Positions 8,774 to 17,583 of a stretch of DNA of 64,000 nt are shown here, one piece after another (position 1 is the first letter of the stretch; each line of letters opens with the position of its first letter). The position numbers and the translations under genes are program-made. Below the pieces are notes generated by a model, which was not told the DNA's origin, did no database searches, and saw only the letters and a program-made list of their open reading frames with translations. Origin of the DNA: Caldisericota bacterium. Lineage in GTDB: Bacteria > Caldisericota > JANLFM01. Where the stretch lies: the NCBI GenBank assembly GCA_024655965.1, contig JANLFL010000002.1, positions 124,001 through 188,000 on the forward strand, read 5' to 3'.

Positions 8774-9861
8774 AAACCCTCCTTGAAGTAATCAGATGGC
8801 TGGAATTTTTTCTCCACGTAGGGGGAAACGGACGCCCTTAAAACTGCCTGATAAGAAAGCGCGAAGCTGATTGTTTCTCCAACTACGGTTGGCACTTCCC
8901 TTTCGGTGACATCGAGGACAAGGTGGTCGGAGGAGGCACCCACGATCTTCACCCCAGACTCCAGGGGGACCATCCGGTCAAGGTCAACATCGATCCGGCC
9001 CAGGGAAAGGACCGCCCTTCTCCGGGGACCTTCTGGGCCTGCAAGCCCTTCCTCCCCAAAAGCGTTCCTCCCGAGGGGGAAGTTTCCCTGGTTTTCCTTG
9101 GTCTCCACCTCGAGGACAGTGGCTCGAAGGATGCAGGTGTCTTGCCTTGTCCCGGGGACCAGGCGATTCCCGGAGGTATCCGTCCCGCAAACGATCCCCT
9201 CGCCAATGCGGAGCTGGTTGATTCCCTCAGGCATTTCCCCTCTTTCCAGAAGGCTCAGGCTCACGGTAGCACCGCCGGAGAATACCTCGAGGGTCCTTCC
9301 AATAGCCTGTTCCGCTTCTTTCCCGGCTTTCACCAAAAGGCCGGTATTCTCCCGGGTGGGCAGGACTCCGCTCAAGCAACCAAAATTGGTGGCCACCCCC
9401 AATAGTTCCAAGCCTTTCAATTTCTCCACTTCCAGGGAAACCTCGGGGACCTTCTCGGGAAGAATCCCCTCCCGGAGGTCACCGCATTCCACCCCCAGGA
9501 GGACCTTGTGCTTCCTCCCCGAAGTCAGGGCCGCTCTTGAAAGAACTCTCATGGTCTCCAGAGAAGTATTGATGCTAATATCTGCTGTTTCCACAGTCAA
9601 TTTGGCTTCGAGGGGCGAAGGGGGGCGAAGGAGCATCAGGGGGACGTTCAGCCCAGCCCTTTTCAGGTTGACCAGATTCACAAGCCGGGAATCAGCAATC
9701 CCCACAACCCCTCCTCGAACCATCGCCCAGGCAACTGGAGGGAAGCCGCATGAGACCTTGGTCACCCCGAAAACCTTGATTCCGAACTTGGAAGAAAAAT
9801 TGACGATGTTCCGGGCGTTCTCCTCGATCAGGTTCAGGCGGAAGATCAATTGGGGAAACAT
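8770..9861 (-). CDS. Alanine racemase-fold PLP enzyme, ornithine racemase-like
   Basis: 363 residues, a fold-type III PLP protein. Lys35 in FGVTKVSCG is the expected PLP lysine; the barrel continues with the GIADSR segment typical of the YhfX/ornithine-racemase branch rather than Alr. The C-terminal beta domain carries SSDHLVLD, also typical of that branch. Ornithine racemase (Orr) interconverts L- and D-ornithine in clostridial ornithine fermentation. The neighbours, an ornithine-type aminotransferase and argF, fit an ornithine substrate, but no D-ornithine aminomutase (OraS/OraE) is in the window. Substrate is inferred. Confidence 0.8.
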   Translation of the reverse strand: MFPQLIFRLNLIEENARNIVNFSSKFGIKVFGVTKVSCGFPPVAWAMVRGGVVGIADSRLVNLVNLKRAGLNVPLMLLRPPSPLEAKLTVETADISINTSLETMRVLSRAALTSGRKHKVLLGVECGDLREGILPEKVPEVSLEVEKLKGLELLGVATNFGCLSGVLPTRENTGLLVKAGKEAEQAIGRTLEVFSGGATVSLSLLERGEMPEGINQLRIGEGIVCGTDTSGNRLVPGTRQDTCILRATVLEVETKENQGNFPLGRNAFGEEGLAGPEGPRRRAVLSLGRIDVDLDRMVPLESGVKIVGASSDHLVLDVTEREVPTVVGETISFALSYQAVLRASVSPYVEKKFQPSDYFKEGL

Positions 9862-9864
9862 GGC

Positions 9865-11199
9865 TTAATTCTTTAAAGCGGTCAGGATGGATTCCCGGAG
9901 GATTTCAAGCCCTTTTTCAACCTCTTCCCGGTTGATGACCATCGCCGGAGTGAACCTGATTGCCGAAGTCCCGCAGGGGAGGAGGAGCAAGCCGTTTTTA
10001 TAGCAGTTCTCGATCACTTTGTCCCGGAGCTCCCTGGCAGGGGTCTTGGTCTCCCGGTCCTTCACCAGTTCAATGGCCAGCATCAAGCCGAGCCCCCGGA
10101 CATCGCCCACTTCCTCAATATCCGCCATCAAATCCATCAGGCCTTTCTTGAAGAGGTCGCCCATCCTCCTGGTATTCTCGAGGAGCTTCTCCTCCTCGAT
10201 TGCTTCGATGGTGGCGAGGGCGGCAACTGCGGAAATGGGGTTCCCTCCGAAGGTGTTGGAATGCCTGCCCTGAACCGGGAAGTCGAGCTCGCTATTGAAC
10301 ACCGTGGCTCCCATGGGAAGGCCGGAGGCCATAGCTTTTCCCAGATTAATCACGTCGGGGACCACCCCGAAATGCTGGATGGCGAACATCTCACCGGTCT
10401 TTCCAAACCCGGACTGCACCTCGTCAGCCACGAAGAGGATATCGTACTTCTCGCATATTTTCTTGATTTTCTGGACGAAACCCACTGGGGGAACTACATA
10501 ACCCCCTTCGCCCTGCACGGGTTCCATGAAAACCGCGGCTACCTCCTCGGGGGGCAATACCGATTTAAAGTAAAGGTCCTCAAGAATCTGGGCGCACCAG
10601 AAATTGCAGGTCTCTGGTTTCATCTTGTAGGCACATCGATAACAATAGGCGAAGGGGAGATGGGTCACCCCGGGCATCATGGGGAAAAACGATTCCCGTT
10701 GGACGACCTTGGAGGCGGTTAAGGCCAGAGCGCCCATGGTCCTTCCGTGGAATGCACCGAGGAATGCCACGAACTGCTTTTTTCCCGTGGCTGAACGGGA
10801 AAGCTTCAGGGCGGCCTCGTTCGCCTCCGCCCCCGAGTTGGAGAGAAAGACCTTTTTGGGAAAGTCCCCGGGGGTAATCTGGCAAAGCTTCTGAGCGATC
10901 CGGCTTTGGACCTCGTAATAGAAATCCGGGCCATTAAAGAAGAGGAATTTCTCCGCTTGCTCTTGAATCGCCCGGACCACTCGAGGGTGAGAGTGTCCTG
11001 TTCCGGCAACCATGCCGTTTGTAAAATCCAGGAAAAGGTTTCCGTCAAGGTCTTCGAACCTTACCCCCCTCCCCCATTTAATCGCCACCGGAGAACCTTT
11101 GGTCCCGGTGGCTAGGTACGTTTCATCAAGGGAAACGATCCTTTTTGTCTCTTCTCCGGGAACGGGTACGCGGATTTTTGGCCCTTCTGTCAAGCGCAT
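9865..11199 (-). CDS. Class III aminotransferase, archaeal ornithine/acetylornithine type
   Basis: 444 residues, fold-type I PLP enzyme. PLP lysine Lys288 in NLGKAMASG, cofactor Asp259 in ADEVQSG, and NSGAEANEAA and GAFHGRT are intact. The N-terminal PKIRVPVPGEE stretch and overall pattern resemble the archaeal acetylornithine aminotransferase family, which includes Pyrococcus/Thermococcus omega-aminotransferases and a broad amino-acid racemase. Four cysteines at 186, 189, 198 and 202 could hold a metal. First gene of the seven-gene run; GGAGG precedes the ATG and a promoter lies at 11236-11264. Probable ornithine delta-aminotransferase; racemase activity cannot be excluded. Confidence 0.85.
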   Translation of the reverse strand: MRLTEGPKIRVPVPGEETKRIVSLDETYLATGTKGSPVAIKWGRGVRFEDLDGNLFLDFTNGMVAGTGHSHPRVVRAIQEQAEKFLFFNGPDFYYEVQSRIAQKLCQITPGDFPKKVFLSNSGAEANEAALKLSRSATGKKQFVAFLGAFHGRTMGALALTASKVVQRESFFPMMPGVTHLPFAYCYRCAYKMKPETCNFWCAQILEDLYFKSVLPPEEVAAVFMEPVQGEGGYVVPPVGFVQKIKKICEKYDILFVADEVQSGFGKTGEMFAIQHFGVVPDVINLGKAMASGLPMGATVFNSELDFPVQGRHSNTFGGNPISAVAALATIEAIEEEKLLENTRRMGDLFKKGLMDLMADIEEVGDVRGLGLMLAIELVKDRETKTPARELRDKVIENCYKNGLLLLPCGTSAIRFTPAMVINREEVEKGLEILRESILTALKN

Positions 11200-11235
11200 T
11201 ATTTCCTCCTACGGAATTAGTCTCAACTGCCCCCA

Positions 11236-11264
11236 AATTTATCATCAAAACGGGAAAAAAACAA
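11236..11264 (-). promoter_or_regulatory. Promoter of the ornithine/c-di-AMP operon
   Basis: Reading leftward, TTGTTT (11264-11259), a 17-bp spacer, then TAAATT (11241-11236), 37 bp upstream of the aminotransferase start. It is the only good sigma-70-like match found upstream of the seven tightly packed genes that end with glmM. Confidence 0.6.
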
Positions 11265-11320
11265 GATTAATCCTTAATGAAAGCCATCAACTGCACTTTA
11301 TAAGGTTTCCATCCCCAAAT

Positions 11321-11349
11321 AAAAAAAGGGCCCTTAAGGGCCCCTTTTT
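11321..11349 (-). terminator. Rho-independent terminator after rpsI
   Basis: Leftward strand: A-rich run, palindromic stem GGGCCC-TTAA-GGGCCC, then seven T. It lies just past the rpsI stop and ends the rplM-rpsI transcript before the promoter of the next operon. Runs of A and T on both sides make it potentially bidirectional. Confidence 0.85.
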
Positions 11350-11356
11350 AAGTCAA

Positions 11357-11752
11357 TTAACGCTTGCGATACTGGGAAGCTTTTCGGGCTCGCTTCAGCC
11401 CGTATTTCTTTCTTTCCTTCTCCCGGGGATCACGGGTTAAAAGACCCGCTTTCTTCAACACGGAATGGAATTCGGGATTATGTTCAATCAGGGCCCGGCT
11501 TACCGCATGGCGAACCGCTCCAGCCTGGCCGGAGACCCCGCCCCCTTCAACCTGGACCTTGATGTCCAACTGCCCCAAAGTCCCGGTAAGGGTCAAAGGT
11601 TGTTTGACCATATCAACCAGGGTGGGGCGACGGAAATATTCTTCGGGGGTTTTTCCGTTGACCAGAAAGACACCTTTTCCGGGAGCAAGGAAAGCCCTGG
11701 CAATCGCTGTCTTCCTACTTCCTGAGGCGTGTGTTTTTAAAACTCCTTCCAA
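11357..11752 (-). CDS. rpsI: 30S ribosomal protein S9
   Basis: 131 residues, standard S9. N-terminal TGRRK-like segment is SGSRKTAIARAFL, followed by the conserved GGGVSGQAGAVRHAVSRAL and the C-terminal RKKYGLKRARKASQYRKR tail that reaches the tRNA in the P site. It follows rplM after 9 bases on the same strand, the universal bacterial pairing, and is followed by a strong terminator. Confidence 0.97.
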   Translation of the reverse strand: MEGVLKTHASGSRKTAIARAFLAPGKGVFLVNGKTPEEYFRRPTLVDMVKQPLTLTGTLGQLDIKVQVEGGGVSGQAGAVRHAVSRALIEHNPEFHSVLKKAGLLTRDPREKERKKYGLKRARKASQYRKR

Positions 11753-11761
11753 TTCTTCCTC

Positions 11762-12187
11762 CTATTCTAAAGGCTGCGGATTCTGAGCCTGGTGAGGATG
11801 TTCACCTTCGGGATAAACCTTCAGCTTCTTGAACATCTTCCGCCCGAGGGCGTTCTTGGGGAGCATAAGGCGCACCGCATGCTCAATAACCCTCTCCGGG
11901 TGTTTATCCAGCATCTCTTGGAGCGTCCGCTTTTTCAAGCCACCAGGATACCCCGAATAATGATAATAAATCTGTTCCTCGAGTTTGGCCCCAGTGGTCC
12001 TCACATAACGAGCGTTCGTGACCACCACGTAATCTCCTAAATCAAGAAAAGGGGTGTACTGCGGTTTGTGCTTGCCCATTAAAATTCTGGCAATCTTCGA
12101 GGCAAGGCGGCCGAGGGTCTTTCCCCGGGCGTCCACCACGAACCATCGGCGATTAATTTCATCCTCTTTGGGAATATAAGTCTTCAT
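11762..12187 (-). CDS. rplM: 50S ribosomal protein L13
   Basis: 141 residues, normal for L13. Recognisable segments are [39 protein letters not shown] and [30 protein letters not shown]. Preceded by GGAGG and a consensus promoter 37 bases upstream. Forms a two-gene operon with rpsI. Confidence 0.97.
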   Translation of the reverse strand: MKTYIPKEDEINRRWFVVDARGKTLGRLASKIARILMGKHKPQYTPFLDLGDYVVVTNARYVRTTGAKLEEQIYYHYSGYPGGLKKRTLQEMLDKHPERVIEHAVRLMLPKNALGRKMFKKLKVYPEGEHPHQAQNPQPLE

Positions 12188-12223
12188 CGAATTCCTCCAT
12201 AATAGTTCCCTGAAACGGGGAAA

Positions 12224-12252
12224 ATTTTATAGGAAACGGGGAAAGGTGTCAA
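12224..12252 (-). promoter_or_regulatory. Promoter of rplM-rpsI
   Basis: Leftward TTGACA (12252-12247), exact 17-bp spacer, TAAAAT (12229-12224). Perfect -35 and near-perfect -10; the predicted leader is about 30 nt, too short for a structured L13 autoregulatory leader. Confidence 0.85.
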
Positions 12253-12319
12253 ATAATCTAAAAAGCCAAGGGTCTTGGCCAAAAAATGAATTACCCCGGA
12301 TGGCTGAAAACCTGACACC

Positions 12320-12338
12320 CCTCCCTTATATAGGGAGG
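12320..12338. repeat. Perfect inverted repeat between the SLH gene and rplM
   Basis: CCTCCCT-TATAT-AGGGAGG, a 7-bp perfect stem with a 5-base loop, 47 bp past the stop of the beta-propeller SLH gene. No T-run follows on the leftward strand, so it is a weak terminator or an mRNA 3' end stabiliser at best. Confidence 0.4.
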
Positions 12339-12384
12339 ACGGAAAAATTTTTAGTCCTTTCCTTCTCAAGCCCGGTTTAGGGCC

Positions 12385-14457
12385 TTATCCCCCCATCATC
12401 CAGTAGGATATCAGGCGGGCCAGGAAGACCGAGGTTTGAGCCCGGGTTGCCGGGTGGTTGAACTTCACGATCGAGTTTTCCCCCGCCCCGGGACCGGGGA
12501 TGGTGATCTGGGGGTAATCGGGGAAGCAGATGATCCCGTTTTGCTCCGCGGCGCCCACGTACCTGAAGAACCAGTCCCCGGAATCGATGAAGCGCAGGGA
12601 GTCGCCCTCGGGAACGAGGATTTTCAAAGAGGGGTCCTGGAGAGGGAAGCCTCCCGCCCGGACGATCACCGTAAGGACCTCGGCGATGGTGATATTCCCC
12701 TGGGGTTTGAAGCTCCCATCCGGATAACCCACCACCAGGCCCTGCTTGACGGCTCCCTCCACATAGGGGTAGAACCATTCCTCCCTGGGGACATCGGGGA
12801 AGGTGGGGCTATCGGGATACTCCGGGGCATAGTCGCAGGTAAGGAGGATCATCTTGGCGAATTCCGCTCTGGTGACGGGGTTCTCCGGCCTGAAGGTGCC
12901 ATCGGGGTAGCCGTTGACGATCCCTTCCTGAACGAGGTTCCTGATTTCCGGGAAGGCCCAGTAATCCGAGGGGACATCGGAAAAGACCCCACCGGAGGTT
13001 CCAATGAGAACAGCGTGGGACACAATCTGGCAAAGGACTTCCATATCTGTGGAAAGGAGGGAAAGCTTAATCACTGCCCTCCCCGTTTCCTGTGGTGTCC
13101 AGGAGACTGACCCTGTGTCCTGGCCCTCAGCGATTACCTGGAAGGGCCCATCGTTTAAAGAAACTTCAATTCGAATTAAATAAACCTCCTGAGGGGGATT
13201 GGAGGTTCTCCACTTGATTTCCAGAGGCTCACCCAAGGGAATCGTTTCTCCTCCTCGAGGCTGAAGAAGCTCAAGGGAGGGAGGTTGAGGGGTGCCGAAG
13301 GCATATAGGTCCCCGTTCTCATCGAAAATATAAAGGGTTCCATCGGGGCCAATCGCTGGAAAGGCTGGAAAGCTTGAAATCTCTCCCCCGGTCTCGACAG
13401 ACCAGAGGAGGGAACCGTCCGGGCGCAGGGCGTACACTTTTCCATCACCGGAGCCAAAAAAGAGGTTCCCTTGGTTGTCAACGGCAGGGGGACACCTGAG
13501 CTCACCTGTTGTCTGAAAACGCCACTTTATGCTTCCGTCATTGGGATCAAGGGCATAGACAACCCCCATTATACTGCTAACATAAAGGGTTCCATCCGGG
13601 GCAAAGACAGGGGGATGAAAGGAATAAACAGAACTCTTGGACCATTTTTCCCTACCCTGGGGGTCTAATGCACGGAGTACTCCTGCAAGGTCGAAAAAAT
13701 AAATTGTCCCATCCTCCCCAATGGAAGGGTTGAACCCTGATTCAATCAAAATGAAACTATCTCCGGGGGGCTCGAGGGGGTATTTCCATTCTATCCCTCT
13801 CGAGGGGTGAACCGCGTAAAGGAACCGATCTTGGGAGACGAAGTAAAAAGTCCCATCCTCGCCTACGGCTGGAGACCCCCAAATGGGACCCCCAGTGGGA
13901 ACATAAGATAGGACTTCACCCTGGTTATTCAGGCGGTAACAATTCCCATCAGAGGAGCCCACCAAAATGAAGTCCTTCCAGACAGTTGGAAAAAAGAAAC
14001 CCCCCTCTTTTTCAAAAAACCAGGCCTCCGTTCCGTCTGGGTTAATGGCGACAATTCGCTCAAAATGCCCGCCACCAGAAGGGCAAATTGCGAAAACAAC
14101 CTTTCCGTCAGAGAGGACTGTTGGAAAACTGAACCCCTGCCAAAAGGAGGAGGGGATGGAGTAGGTCCACTTCAAAGTACCATCCTGGTTGATGGCGTAA
14201 AGGTCATTTCTGGTCAAAAAGTATATCGTCCCATCTCTGGCGATTGAGGGACCTGCGGGGAATTGTACCTGGCCCAAGGGAAAAACCCACTTTATTTGGG
14301 ATGAGCTTGGGCCCGAATACTGACTCCTCCCGGTATGTTGGGGATTCGCCATATACATCGCCCAAGGATGGTCGGAACTTGCCGCCCTTGGGCCCTCAGA
14401 AGGAAGGGGAATGAGGGCAAGGGAAAGAAAGAGGAAAAGGATTAGCATTTTCTTCAT
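12385..14457 (-). CDS. Secreted PQQ-type beta-propeller protein with SLH anchor
   Basis: 690 residues. The ATG at 14457 is preferred because AAGGAG lies 7 bases upstream. Signal peptide (basic start, hydrophobic to about residue 20, then SEGPRAASS). Residues about 35-390 are seven or eight propeller repeats of the PQQ/BamB kind (D-G-T-I/L-Y-F/V, Y-A-L/I-x-P-D-G). A beta-sandwich follows at about 395-490 (GPI-anchored Ser/Thr-rich type, LLQPRGGETIPLG). Three SLH repeats close the chain: SDVPSDYWAFPEIRNLV, PDVPREEWFYPYVEG and a degenerate third. SLH repeats bind pyruvylated wall polymer, so it should sit on the cell surface. Ligand unknown. Confidence 0.9.
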   Translation of the reverse strand: MKKMLILFLFLSLALIPLPSEGPRAASSDHPWAMYMANPQHTGRSQYSGPSSSQIKWVFPLGQVQFPAGPSIARDGTIYFLTRNDLYAINQDGTLKWTYSIPSSFWQGFSFPTVLSDGKVVFAICPSGGGHFERIVAINPDGTEAWFFEKEGGFFFPTVWKDFILVGSSDGNCYRLNNQGEVLSYVPTGGPIWGSPAVGEDGTFYFVSQDRFLYAVHPSRGIEWKYPLEPPGDSFILIESGFNPSIGEDGTIYFFDLAGVLRALDPQGREKWSKSSVYSFHPPVFAPDGTLYVSSIMGVVYALDPNDGSIKWRFQTTGELRCPPAVDNQGNLFFGSGDGKVYALRPDGSLLWSVETGGEISSFPAFPAIGPDGTLYIFDENGDLYAFGTPQPPSLELLQPRGGETIPLGEPLEIKWRTSNPPQEVYLIRIEVSLNDGPFQVIAEGQDTGSVSWTPQETGRAVIKLSLLSTDMEVLCQIVSHAVLIGTSGGVFSDVPSDYWAFPEIRNLVQEGIVNGYPDGTFRPENPVTRAEFAKMILLTCDYAPEYPDSPTFPDVPREEWFYPYVEGAVKQGLVVGYPDGSFKPQGNITIAEVLTVIVRAGGFPLQDPSLKILVPEGDSLRFIDSGDWFFRYVGAAEQNGIICFPDYPQITIPGPGAGENSIVKFNHPATRAQTSVFLARLISYWMMGG

Positions 14458-14463
14458 CTTCAA

Positions 14464-14832
14464 TCTCCTTTTTCTTCAGGCGGAGGAAAAAGATGGAAAA
14501 AAGTTTAAGTCCGGTTTGCCTCGTTCGCGCCCCAAAATTGATTATATATTAAATTCAAAACCCGGCCCCGTCAAAAAATAATTTCCCAATTTTAAATTCA
14601 GATTAAATGGTCCTCTCCTGGTAAAAAAATCAAAGCCACGAAATTTCCCCTCCAATTCCTTGGTTCCAGAACTTTTGGAGACAAAAAGGGGATTAAAGAC
14701 AGAAAAGCAAGGATTGGGAATGAAGGAATAAAGAATTTCCCTTTTCTCCCAAGGAGGAGGATCTTAAAGCCTTTCCGGAAAAATTCCCTGAGGAATTCCC
14801 TGGAAAATGGTCGGGGATGGGGAAACCTTTTC
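14464..14832. other. Non-coding gap of 369 bp
   Basis: Between the SLH gene and the PLP enzyme, both leftward. The only feature I can support is the SLH promoter at 14546-14574; the rest (14580-14832) is A+T-richer, purine-biased, without convincing ORF, RNA fold or repeat. GGAATT/AATTCC stretches near 14785-14800 form only weak stems. Confidence 0.6.
14546..14574 (-). promoter_or_regulatory. Promoter of the beta-propeller SLH gene
   Basis: Leftward TTGACG (14574-14569), 17-bp spacer, TAATAT (14551-14546), giving a leader of about 80 nt. Confidence 0.7.
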
Positions 14833-16302
14833 CTAAATCAACCCCGTCCGGGAGTTAAATTCCGTAATCAGCCTGTCCCATTCCGGTACCTGGGAGAAGA
14901 CCTCCTCCCAGAAGTCCGGGGACCAGAGGTGGTTCAGCTCTTCCACGGTCTTTCCCTGCTGTTCCACCCAGGTGAAGTACTTCAGGTTGTGGAGGGCTTT
15001 TCTGTCCCAGTATCCCAGTTCCTTGATCCAATCAGTTTTTATTCCCTGAAGAAAATGGTGAAAATCAACGAGGGCATCCCTTTCGGAATATTCCCCTCTC
15101 TCCTCCCGGAGCTCCTTTATTCGGGAAAGGTACATTTCCGCAGAGTCAGTGAAGATGGTGAAAACGATGTCCCTTTCATCGAGTTCAAAAAACCTGGCAA
15201 GTTTTATTGAACTGATCAGGTTAGATATCGAGGAAATGCCCAGCAAGGGAAGGGAGGCGACAACATGTTCAGGAACACCTTCCTTGATCAGAAGCTCCTT
15301 CCCTTTTTCCTCGTTAAAAAGCCGAAGGAGACGCATGGGATATTCATCATCAATGGCGATCACCACATCGGTGTTCCGGACATTATGAATCCAGGGGACG
15401 TGCTTGTCCCCGATTCCCTCGATCCTGTGGGCGCCAAACCCGTTAAGGAATAAAGTAGGGCATTGCAGGGCTTCGCTGGCCCCAACCTTGAGAAGGGGAA
15501 ACTTCTTCCGGAGGTAATCCCCAGCGCCGATCGTCCCGGCGGAACCGGTGGCTGAGACGTAAGCGGCAAATCGGGACCGGGGGGATTTTAACTTTTCGAA
15601 TACCTCCTCGATCGCCGGTCCAGTGATTTCGTAATGCCAGATGCAGTTTCCGAACTCGTCGAACTGATTGAAAATTACGATCTGGTTCCCTCTTTCCCTT
15701 TTCAGTTCCCAGCACTTGTCATAAATTTCCTTGACATTGGACTCGCTCCCCGGAGTGGCAATGATCTCCTTCGTCCCGATCTCCCTGAGCCAGTCGAACC
15801 TTTCCCTGCTCATTTCCTCGGGGAGGATGGCGATAGCGTCGCAGGCAAGAAGGGCGCAGTCGAAAGCCCCACCACGACAATAGTTCCCGGTGGAGGGCCA
15901 AACAGCCTTCTGGCTGGTTGGGTCGAATTGCCCGGTAACCAGGCGGGGTACGAGGCACCCAAAGGCGGCCCCAACTTTATGGGCGCCGGTAGGAAAGTAC
16001 TTTCCGATTAATCCCACGATCCGGGCCTTGACCCCGGTCAAGGAGGAGGGGAGTTCAATGAAATTCACACCGTTAAACAGCCCGGTTTTAATGTCATTTT
16101 TCCAGGTTATGCGGAAAAGGTTCAGGGGATGGACATCCCAAAGACCGATCGAGGGGAGTTTTTCCTGGATTTTTGGGGGAATGAGTTCAGGGTCCCGCTG
16201 TTGGGCGAAAGTGGGAATGATGATCCCCCGTTCCCGGCACCGTTTGACTGTCTTTTCAAGGACTTCAGGGTTAATTTCCAGGGGTTTTATGAATTTGGTC
16301 AA
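14833..16302 (-). CDS. Fold-type II PLP enzyme (cysteine synthase/tryptophan synthase beta-like)
   Basis: 489 residues. PLP lysine Lys109 in PTGAHKVGAAFG, substrate/phosphate-side loop STGN (137-140), and glycine-rich SATGSAGTIGAGDYL near 252-266. The chain is longer than CysK (about 310) and lacks TrpB hallmarks; it carries an extra 100-residue helical C-terminus. It belongs to an uncharacterised pyridoxal-5'-phosphate-dependent family seen in anaerobes; a beta-elimination or replacement reaction is expected. It follows the radical SAM gene by 67 bases on the same strand, suggesting a shared pathway. No indole-glycerol or serine-acetyl partner gene is nearby. Confidence 0.75.
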   Translation of the reverse strand: MTKFIKPLEINPEVLEKTVKRCRERGIIIPTFAQQRDPELIPPKIQEKLPSIGLWDVHPLNLFRITWKNDIKTGLFNGVNFIELPSSLTGVKARIVGLIGKYFPTGAHKVGAAFGCLVPRLVTGQFDPTSQKAVWPSTGNYCRGGAFDCALLACDAIAILPEEMSRERFDWLREIGTKEIIATPGSESNVKEIYDKCWELKRERGNQIVIFNQFDEFGNCIWHYEITGPAIEEVFEKLKSPRSRFAAYVSATGSAGTIGAGDYLRKKFPLLKVGASEALQCPTLFLNGFGAHRIEGIGDKHVPWIHNVRNTDVVIAIDDEYPMRLLRLFNEEKGKELLIKEGVPEHVVASLPLLGISSISNLISSIKLARFFELDERDIVFTIFTDSAEMYLSRIKELREERGEYSERDALVDFHHFLQGIKTDWIKELGYWDRKALHNLKYFTWVEQQGKTVEELNHLWSPDFWEEVFSQVPEWDRLITEFNSRTGLI

Positions 16303-16369
16303 TTTTCTGGCTCCTTAAAAATATGTCTGACAATTGGGAATATGCCAAAAAGCCTAGTCCCTGTCAATA

Positions 16370-17470
16370 TTAGGACAAAAAAGCCCTTTCCTTTGCTCCA
16401 AAGCGAGAGGCAATTTCCTTAAGTTCTTCTCTGTGAGCGAAAAGGGCGCATGGGGATCCCTCGGTTTCCAGAAGCCCATCCTGTTTTCTGATTTCCCGAA
16501 AGAAATCTCCGGAAAGTGCCTCTCGAAGAGGCGTTTCCAGGAGGTTATGTTGGGCAAGGGAGGATACCGGGCAGGGAGTGAGGAAACCGCTGGGGGTCAC
16601 ATGGGCGAACCCCTTTCCCGCGGAAACGCAGCCCCCAACGAGCTCTTCATCCCCCGGGGAATGAATGAGGAACATCCTTTTCTTCTGCCGATATTCCAGC
16701 ACCTTCTCTCGGAACTGGGCCCGCTCTTCTTGAGAAAGCGTTTCTCCCTCTTCTTGATTGTTGGGAATGTACTCCATGAGAAAGCCCAGATGGATCCCCT
16801 CGGCGATCAAAGAGTCAATATGGGCCTCCTCCATCCAGTAGCGGAAGTTTCTGCGTGTGATTGTAACGGAGACGCCCGCAAGCGTTCCTCCAAGGATCAG
16901 TCCGGCCTTCGTATCCATCACCCTTCTGTAGACTCCCCTGCCACGGCGGAAATCGGTTTCCTCTTCGCCGCCCTCGAGGCTCAAAATTACTGCCACGTTG
17001 TTCAGCTTCCTCAGCACCGCCTGATGCTCCCTGGAAATCGCCACACCATTGGTAAAAACAAGGAAAAAATTCCCGGGAAATTCTTCGATCAAGTTCAGAA
17101 TTCCGGGGTGCAGAAATGGCTCCCCGCCAGCCAGGAGAAAGAAAAAGACTCCTAATTCCCTGGCTTCTTTGATGATTTTCCGCCACTCCTCTAAACCCAG
17201 ATGGGGATGATAGGTTGGTTGGCCTTTCTTCATGGTCCCCACCCGAGCTGCGTAACAGCCTGTGCAGGCGAGATTGCATTCCTGGGTGATGCTCAAAATA
17301 AGCATGGGGGGGACGACAAGTCCCTCTCGAAGCAATCGCTTTCTCTTTTGAGTGGCCCTTCTAAAAGAGAAGAGGAAAGATGGGAGGTGGAAACAGTAGC
17401 GTGGGTTTTTCCAGAGCCAAAGGGAGAGAATCCCGAGGAGGGTCTTGATCCCAAAATTTTTTTGAAACAC
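16370..17470 (-). CDS. Radical SAM protein with C-terminal cysteine cluster
   Basis: 366 residues. The radical SAM motif C-x3-C-x2-C is Cys65, Cys69 and Cys72 in ITQECNLACTGCY. The SAM-binding GGEPFLHP follows around residue 130. The C-terminal part has further cysteines (GGCVSAGKG, LTPCPVSS, GSPCALF) arranged like a SPASM or twitch auxiliary-cluster domain. An N-terminal hydrophobic, basic stretch (residues 1-50) is unusual. GTG start. A promoter at 17498-17527 serves it. It is followed by the PLP enzyme. Families of this form modify peptides or small molecules; the substrate is unknown. Confidence 0.85.
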   Translation of the reverse strand: MFQKNFGIKTLLGILSLWLWKNPRYCFHLPSFLFSFRRATQKRKRLLREGLVVPPMLILSITQECNLACTGCYAARVGTMKKGQPTYHPHLGLEEWRKIIKEARELGVFFFLLAGGEPFLHPGILNLIEEFPGNFFLVFTNGVAISREHQAVLRKLNNVAVILSLEGGEEETDFRRGRGVYRRVMDTKAGLILGGTLAGVSVTITRRNFRYWMEEAHIDSLIAEGIHLGFLMEYIPNNQEEGETLSQEERAQFREKVLEYRQKKRMFLIHSPGDEELVGGCVSAGKGFAHVTPSGFLTPCPVSSLAQHNLLETPLREALSGDFFREIRKQDGLLETEGSPCALFAHREELKEIASRFGAKERAFLS

Positions 17471-17497
17471 CCCGTTTACCTTTCCGAATTTTGATTA

Positions 17498-17527
17498 TTT
17501 ATACCACCTCGATCTCGGAGAGTCCAA
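17498..17527 (-). promoter_or_regulatory. Promoter of the radical SAM/PLP operon
   Basis: Leftward TTGGAC (17527-17522), 18-bp spacer, TATAAA (17503-17498), 28 bp before the GTG start of the radical SAM gene. Confidence 0.6.
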
Positions 17528-17583
17528 GAGAAAGCGAGCAACTCCTGGATTTCATTGAAAAAGCCTGGAACGGGAAGGGATAT

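Noticed and set aside
12320..12338. Terminator of the beta-propeller SLH gene
   Set aside because: A perfect stem but no T-run on the right strand; kept only as an inverted repeat.
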